Below are positions 45,259-51,798 of a DNA stretch of 64,000 nucleotides, piece by piece. Every line of letters starts with the position of its first letter. Position 1 is the stretch's first letter. The position numbers and the translations under genes were made by a program. Origin of the DNA: Hemibagrus wyckioides (lineage: Eukaryota; Chordata; Actinopteri; Siluriformes; Bagridae); the NCBI RefSeq assembly GCF_019097595.1, contig NC_080734.1:8376392-8440391 (forward strand). Direction: 5' to 3'. The notes beneath the pieces were generated by a model. It saw only the letters and a list, made by a program, of their open reading frames with translations, searched no databases and had not been told where the DNA came from.

Positions 45259-45350
<92 letters not shown>

Positions 45351-48300
45351 AACAGCTGGACTCAGGTGTGGCTCTGAATTAGATCAAATTGGATTTCCCT
45401 GGGCTAGGGGTGTACTGCAAAGACATTATGTGTATCTCTATCTATAATCTTTTTATTGCTTCAGATTTTCATATCTGTATCTTTATTTGGATTTAAATCC
45501 AAAGATAGCGTGGCCTAAATGCCTACCTGGCATTAAAGTAAAAACTTCCTACTCACTTCACCATTTTTTTCCATCCCGTCAGTTCCCAGTGACCTTTTGT
45601 GTCCTTTCTTATGAGTTAAAAAAAACTGAATAGTTTAGAAATATTTCATATCTTTATTATGTGTCCAAGCCGAATAATTTATTTGCATTTGATTATCCTT
45701 ACCCTGGACTAAAGACAACTTGGAACTCAGACAATTTGAAAGCATTAATCTTAATTTAAAAAATTTAAAAAAAGAAGGAAGATGAGAAGAAATCTGAAAA
45801 ACTGATAAGGCATCTCGGATGAACAGAGAAACATACTGTATGTAAGTTTAAATAAAAAGTCCAGTTGTTCTGACTCATTAGTACTACATCTACAATTTAG
45901 TGAGAAATTACTTACATTAGTTGGATATATCCAACACTTTTGTTAATGATAACAATAAGTTCTCAAATCAAAATTCTGCCTTTCATTTCTAGCTGTCTGA
46001 CTTCAAGTCCAAGAACCCAGCAGCTAATCAGCTAATCAGTTAATCTCATATGCATAACTATGAGTGTGTGTGTGTGCGAGAGAGAGTCCTACACACCTGT
46101 CCTGATGTCTCCTCCTTTGTAAGGCAGGTTGTTGATGGCACGGAGCAGTTCAGGACGTCTCATGTACTGGTTTAGTGTGAACTCAGTCCTTGCGTCCGTG
46201 CTATACTGAACCACTGCTACTCTGCTCTTGTCCTCTCCGATGTCAAAAGCCCCAGCCATAGCTGACATGAAGCTGCGGATATGCTTAAAATTCTCCTGCC
46301 CCACTCCCCAGGAACCATCCACGAGGAAGACCAGATCTGCGACTGCACTGGCTGAGCATTCTGGTTGAAAAAATTCAGAAGATACTGGACAAACTCAATA
46401 AAGGTGATACATTTTCTGTCGTATTATTTGGGCAATTAGACGCTAATAGAGGCCTCTGAATACGGGCTGAAACCCAGTACTTAACTAATACTGACTATAT
46501 TTCACTTTAATAATTGGAAAATGTTGTGGTCGCTATAAAGTTAGCACATTTGCCATTATTTACTTTTTAGCTAATAACGCTCAAATCATAGAGCCAAAAG
46601 GCAGTTCAGTCCTTGCGTGAATTCAGGAAATCCATTACTTCTTTTGTACATAGTTCAAACCATACAGCACTCAGATGACAAATGTGTACACGTCACCTCT
46701 TTGCAATGCAGCAGTTAAGAAAAAGAGTAATTATTCCTGAACTTCACCAACCCAAATAAACCACCCAATAGTATCAGTCATATGTGGAAGATCCTTCAGC
46801 ATTTAATCAGTGTGCTCCTGAGCTGCATTAAGCTGCCTAATCAGCTGCTGAGGGAACTCCTCCACCCTTGCTTAAGGCAGAAAAAGTCATTAGCTTTCTG
46901 CTGAAGGAGGAGAAGGAGGCCACGAGGCTCTTGTAAAGTGAGCCGCTGTAATGCTTTCCACTTCTCTCAGCATTTTTAGTGCCTTGTTTTAATCAGGTTG
47001 GGCATGAGGGGCCACGTACAGCTGCACGGTAATAGGCACCCACTGACTCACACAATGACTACCTCACTTTTTCATGCTGGAGTAACAAGCTAAATGTTGC
47101 CTGGACTCATAAAATAAAACACAATGAGGTATTTATGAAAAAATATGTAATAGGTGTACAGGGAAGGGAGAAGCCTAGGGGTTGGGTGATAAGTGAGTGA
47201 GAAACAGGGAGTGAGGTTTACTTACTGATTGACTCTGAAACTTTTGGTTTTCTGCTACCTCCTTCAGACCCACTTGATTGAACTACATGGGGAAAAAAAT
47301 GAATACTATTATTTCTCTAAAGCAACTTAAACGAAGCTAACACAGCAAGGTTAACCTGAACATGACTTACTTGTTATCTGACCAGAAAGGGGTATACTCT
47401 CTTGCGATCCATAATATGAAGAAATTGTTACTTCATAATCTACGTCAGTGGTTAAATCTCTTATGGAGGTTTTTCTCGCAGAGGCAGGGAGTGTAAACTC
47501 TTTCACAGGCTCATCTACAGTGAGGACAGACAGACAAAACAACGGACATATTAATCATTTTTATACTACTATACTAATATGTTCGACTAGATGTTTTACT
47601 GTACATTATACTTTCCTTATATTGTTTGAATAGACATTTGGTAGACTTGATATCTGGTAGACAGTGAGAGTTGAGACTTAGGTTTTGTGCCCAGCATTAG
47701 CTCTCTAACAGTTCTTAGGATTTGAACTTATTAATGGTCTGTATTTTCTGATTAAAAGTTTAGAAGACAGATTAGAATTTCTCAGAAAGTGTAATGGGCC
47801 CATGACAGACCTGAGGGGCACACTTACACACACATAAAATAAATAAGTAAAAGATATATTAGGGTCATAAATTGAGATTACCCACCTGTCCCTGATGATA
47901 CTTGTATTCTGAAGCCCTCTATTCTTGACTGGGGCAATTTCCATGTCATTTCTACTGTGTGCTCATTTAAAATTTTAAATCTCAAATCCGACGGAGGCAT
48001 CACTGCAAAAAGAGGAAGTAGATCAAGTCAAAGCCAAAAGTGGGGTTTTTTTAATCGTATAATTTGAAAGGAACACATAGCAAGTGCACGGACGAGACCC
48101 CAACGATCAACACTTCATATCTGAAGTTAGCACGTTCATTGTTGGGGAAGGAGGAGTGACGGCAACACAAGGAAAAAAAAAAGAGATAACGCCATTTTAG
48201 ATTAAAATGACATCTGTTTGAGAAGTCTGGCCGAAGGGCTGTAGACTACTCAAGCAAAAAACACACAGCAAAAAAACAAGTGATCCACAGAGACCGGTAG

Positions 48301-51300
48301 AGTGCCAGATTTTTTCACATGCGATCACAGCAGTCAGTCCAACACAGCTGGACTCACTGTGGTGAACTGCTGCGGAACGTTCTCCAAAGAGATATATTTT
48401 CATTGTTGATTGTACAATGGAACCATGTCATATCACAGTGCATGTGTTAAAAACGCATCTCATTCTACACTGCATACTGACTTGACTAGAATGACAATCC
48501 ATTGCAAACCTCTTAAAAGAATACACAGTGTCAGTGGTGACGCGTGTGTACATTCTTTTTGACGTTAGAGTAACTTAAATCAGGATGCACAATCAGGTGA
48601 TTTGCACAAAAACTGAAAATAGGACAAGGGAAAAACAAACAGAAACGAACAACAAAAACAAACACTGGGTTGGTCACATTGGGCAGACTGATGGCGCATC
48701 TGCCCAATGCACATGTACATGAAAAGTTGTATGCTACAACTTGAAACTTCCATGTACAAGACGAACTACAGGGAGAGAATATATTTAGAAATATTTTAAA
48801 GTGATATCCTTGACTGTATGATGTGTGATGCAGGTGTTTTGAAAGATGAAAAAGTGTGTGAGACGTGTGTATGTGAAGGATATCCCAATAAAATATTTTG
48901 TGAAGCATTAGCTCTGATCAGGTAGTGACCAGAGCCAAAGCTTGACCAGGGCAGGGACATTAAAAATAAGATCCACCAACCTGGCTGACCAATTCAACTT
49001 TGATGATGGCTTCCATTTCTGGTCGCATTTGGGCCCGACGCAACCCGTATTAACATTATGCTGGTCATTATCACAGTCACGCTTCTCTACGGCACGCCAC
49101 AAGTACTGCGTAACTTATTGTTTTAGAATATTTTATATATTTACAGGTAGGTAACTAATTAAAGGGAAAATCTCTCAGTAGAATGGCCTGGGTCCAGTTT
49201 TTCCTTTTGATGGATGCGTCACTGCAAGTCAATACAAAGTTCTTCTGACTGGTCACCTTTATCCTCTGATGAAACGGTTCTATCGTGGTGGGGGTGGTCT
49301 CTTCCAGGATGACTCCGCCCCCATACACAGCACAGGAGGGCTTACATCATGCTATGCTTTGGCCTTTAGAGTCTTCAAATTTCAAACCTATGGGGGATTC
49401 TGGAGTGATGTGTTTTCCAGCACCATGATCAAAATACCAGCAAAGGGAATATCTTTTGGAAGAATAGTGTTCACTGCTCCAGTAAACTTTCAGAGACTTG
49501 TGCCAAGGTATTGTCAACGAAGCTGTTACTAGTCTTACTAAGACACTTATTATCATTTGTTTGTCCTTTAACAGGTTGTCGTTTGTAAGTAGTATTACTT
49601 TAATATTTTTTTTTCATTGTCTGTACCGCTTATCTGATCTATACTTGGGTCACGGAGAGCCTGTGCCTATCTCAGGTGTCATTGGGCATCAAGGCAGGAT
49701 ACACCCTGGACAGAGTGCCAACCCATCGCAGGGCACACACACACACTCTCATTCACTCACTCACACAATCACACACTATGGGCAATTTAGAGACTCCAAT
49801 CAGCCTAGAAGCATGTCTTTGGACTGTGGGAGGAAACCGGAGCACCCGGAGGAAACCCACCACGCACGGGGAGAACATGCAAATTCCACACACACAGTGA
49901 GCGGGAGCGAGACTCGAATCCAGGATATATCTCAGAATACATAATGAACAATTTTAGCATCTTGTTCACTTGTTCTTCTCTGTGACACTAACAGGTTTAG
50001 ATCCACTTCAAAATATGAATTAATTTTTAATGGGCATTTCTTTTTAATTGCCATTTATTTTAATAAACCAAGATCCAGTTTATCACATTGTTGGTCCCCA
50101 TATGTGTACAGTTAGAGACTAGTCACGTATCTCTTTTTCTATGTGCATCATCCATCACGCAAATATGTTTTTTCCTCTTTATTGTAGAAACTGTGATCAT
50201 GACCTTTAATAAGGCTTTCTCATTGATCATCATCTGAAACTTCCTCTAATCATTGCCATCATCTATAATAATTAGAAAAAAAAAAATTTCTTTCTTTCTA
50301 GTATATGGAGCTTTATTGGACAAAAAGTAAAGCTTATTGTCAGTGACATTCTCACATTACTGTTCCAAAATGTGAAGAATATGGGCAGACCTTTTTTTTT
50401 CAAGAAGAAGAAAAAGAAAAAAAAAGTTTGTTTTGGAAATAAACTCATATTTCTGTCTTTTTGCTCCATTAAAGCTGGAAATTTGGCCTCCGGATGGCTG
50501 TCAAGTTGAAAGCAGTAAAAATGTTCCATTAGGCTTTCCGCTGTACACCAGTAATGGCGCACTTTGTACTTTTACGTTTGGCGATGATGAAGTCCAGTCA
50601 CTGATTTTCTGCCTTTTGGATGACTCTGAAAGTGTTTCACCACATGGATTACCTGCTTTCTGTTAGCATATGTCCCTGCGCATCTATTTGTGCAGTTTGT
50701 ATTGTTATATTTTATAACCTCGATATATTTACGATAAATAGCTTATCCTCAGTCATGATCCTGGATCAGCATCCTGGAAGAACATTCATTTTACTAGACA
50801 TAATGATGTTATGTTGCAATGTCCAGGATATTCAGAATATTGGCCCTTTTTAAGCAACTATTCAAACTCAGTGTAAATAAAAGGGAACAACCTTACATGT
50901 ATAAGTAGAATTTTACCCAACATAAACCACACCAGCATATTGAGCTGAGCTGATTTGTTCAGATGTCTCTGACTATTTGATTTCAAAATGTATTTTAGCA
51001 CTAAATCAGTTTTAAGACTAACATTGTTTTATGTGTTTCCACTTGGTGATGTTTGACTGGATTATTCTAAATGAATTTGTTCATCTAATCTCCATATCTC
51101 TTTCTTACAGTTCACCAGGGTCCCCAGTATCTAACATTATGGAATGTAAAATTTAAAAAAGAAAAACACAGTTGTTTAGGTGAAATTAACAGCCTGTTTA
51201 GCTTGCTGAGGTAGAAAAGAAATGTAATCGAAAGCAGCTCCAGGTGTTTAACCTATTTCCTGAGCGCAGATTAAGACCGGTGTTATCCCACACAGGACTA

Positions 51301-51642
51301 CAAGTAGATACACACACAGACTTAATCTGCCTCTCAGAGCAACTGTCCCCTGGGTTGCTGCTTTAGTTTTACTTTATTTTTGAGCACGACTATGAACCTT
51401 TGCAAATCAGAGCTTTGGTAATAGAAAGCGATCGTGCTCAGTTAAGCCCAGATGGGTGAAACAGGGGAGCACTGGAAAACAAAACATATCCATGTCCACA
51501 TGGCGATTGCATGCTCAGATGGAGGTTTTTTTAAGGGAAAGTGGGGTTGAAGGGGGCTTGTGGCAAATATATGAATGCAAATATAGATATTTTAAAGAAT
51601 GTGAAATAATATATATTTTATTGAGGGAGAGCAAACTGCTAT

Positions 51643-51729
<87 letters not shown>

Positions 51730-51754
51730 AGAGTGGTATAGGTAAGATAAAGCA

Positions 51755-51798
<44 letters not shown>

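Noticed and set aside
45262..45347. Long TA tract considered as a boundary of a mobile element or an origin
   Set aside because: A pure dinucleotide run without inverted ends; an ordinary microsatellite.
48197..48403. Minus-strand open frame with a hydrophobic segment, considered as an extra col12a1 exon
   Set aside because: No usable splice sites in the needed phase, and the signal exon joins FN3-1 directly in frame.
49498..49944. 148-codon plus-strand open frame
   Set aside because: Crosses the end of a Tc1 relic and an L2-tail SINE-like repeat; not a gene.
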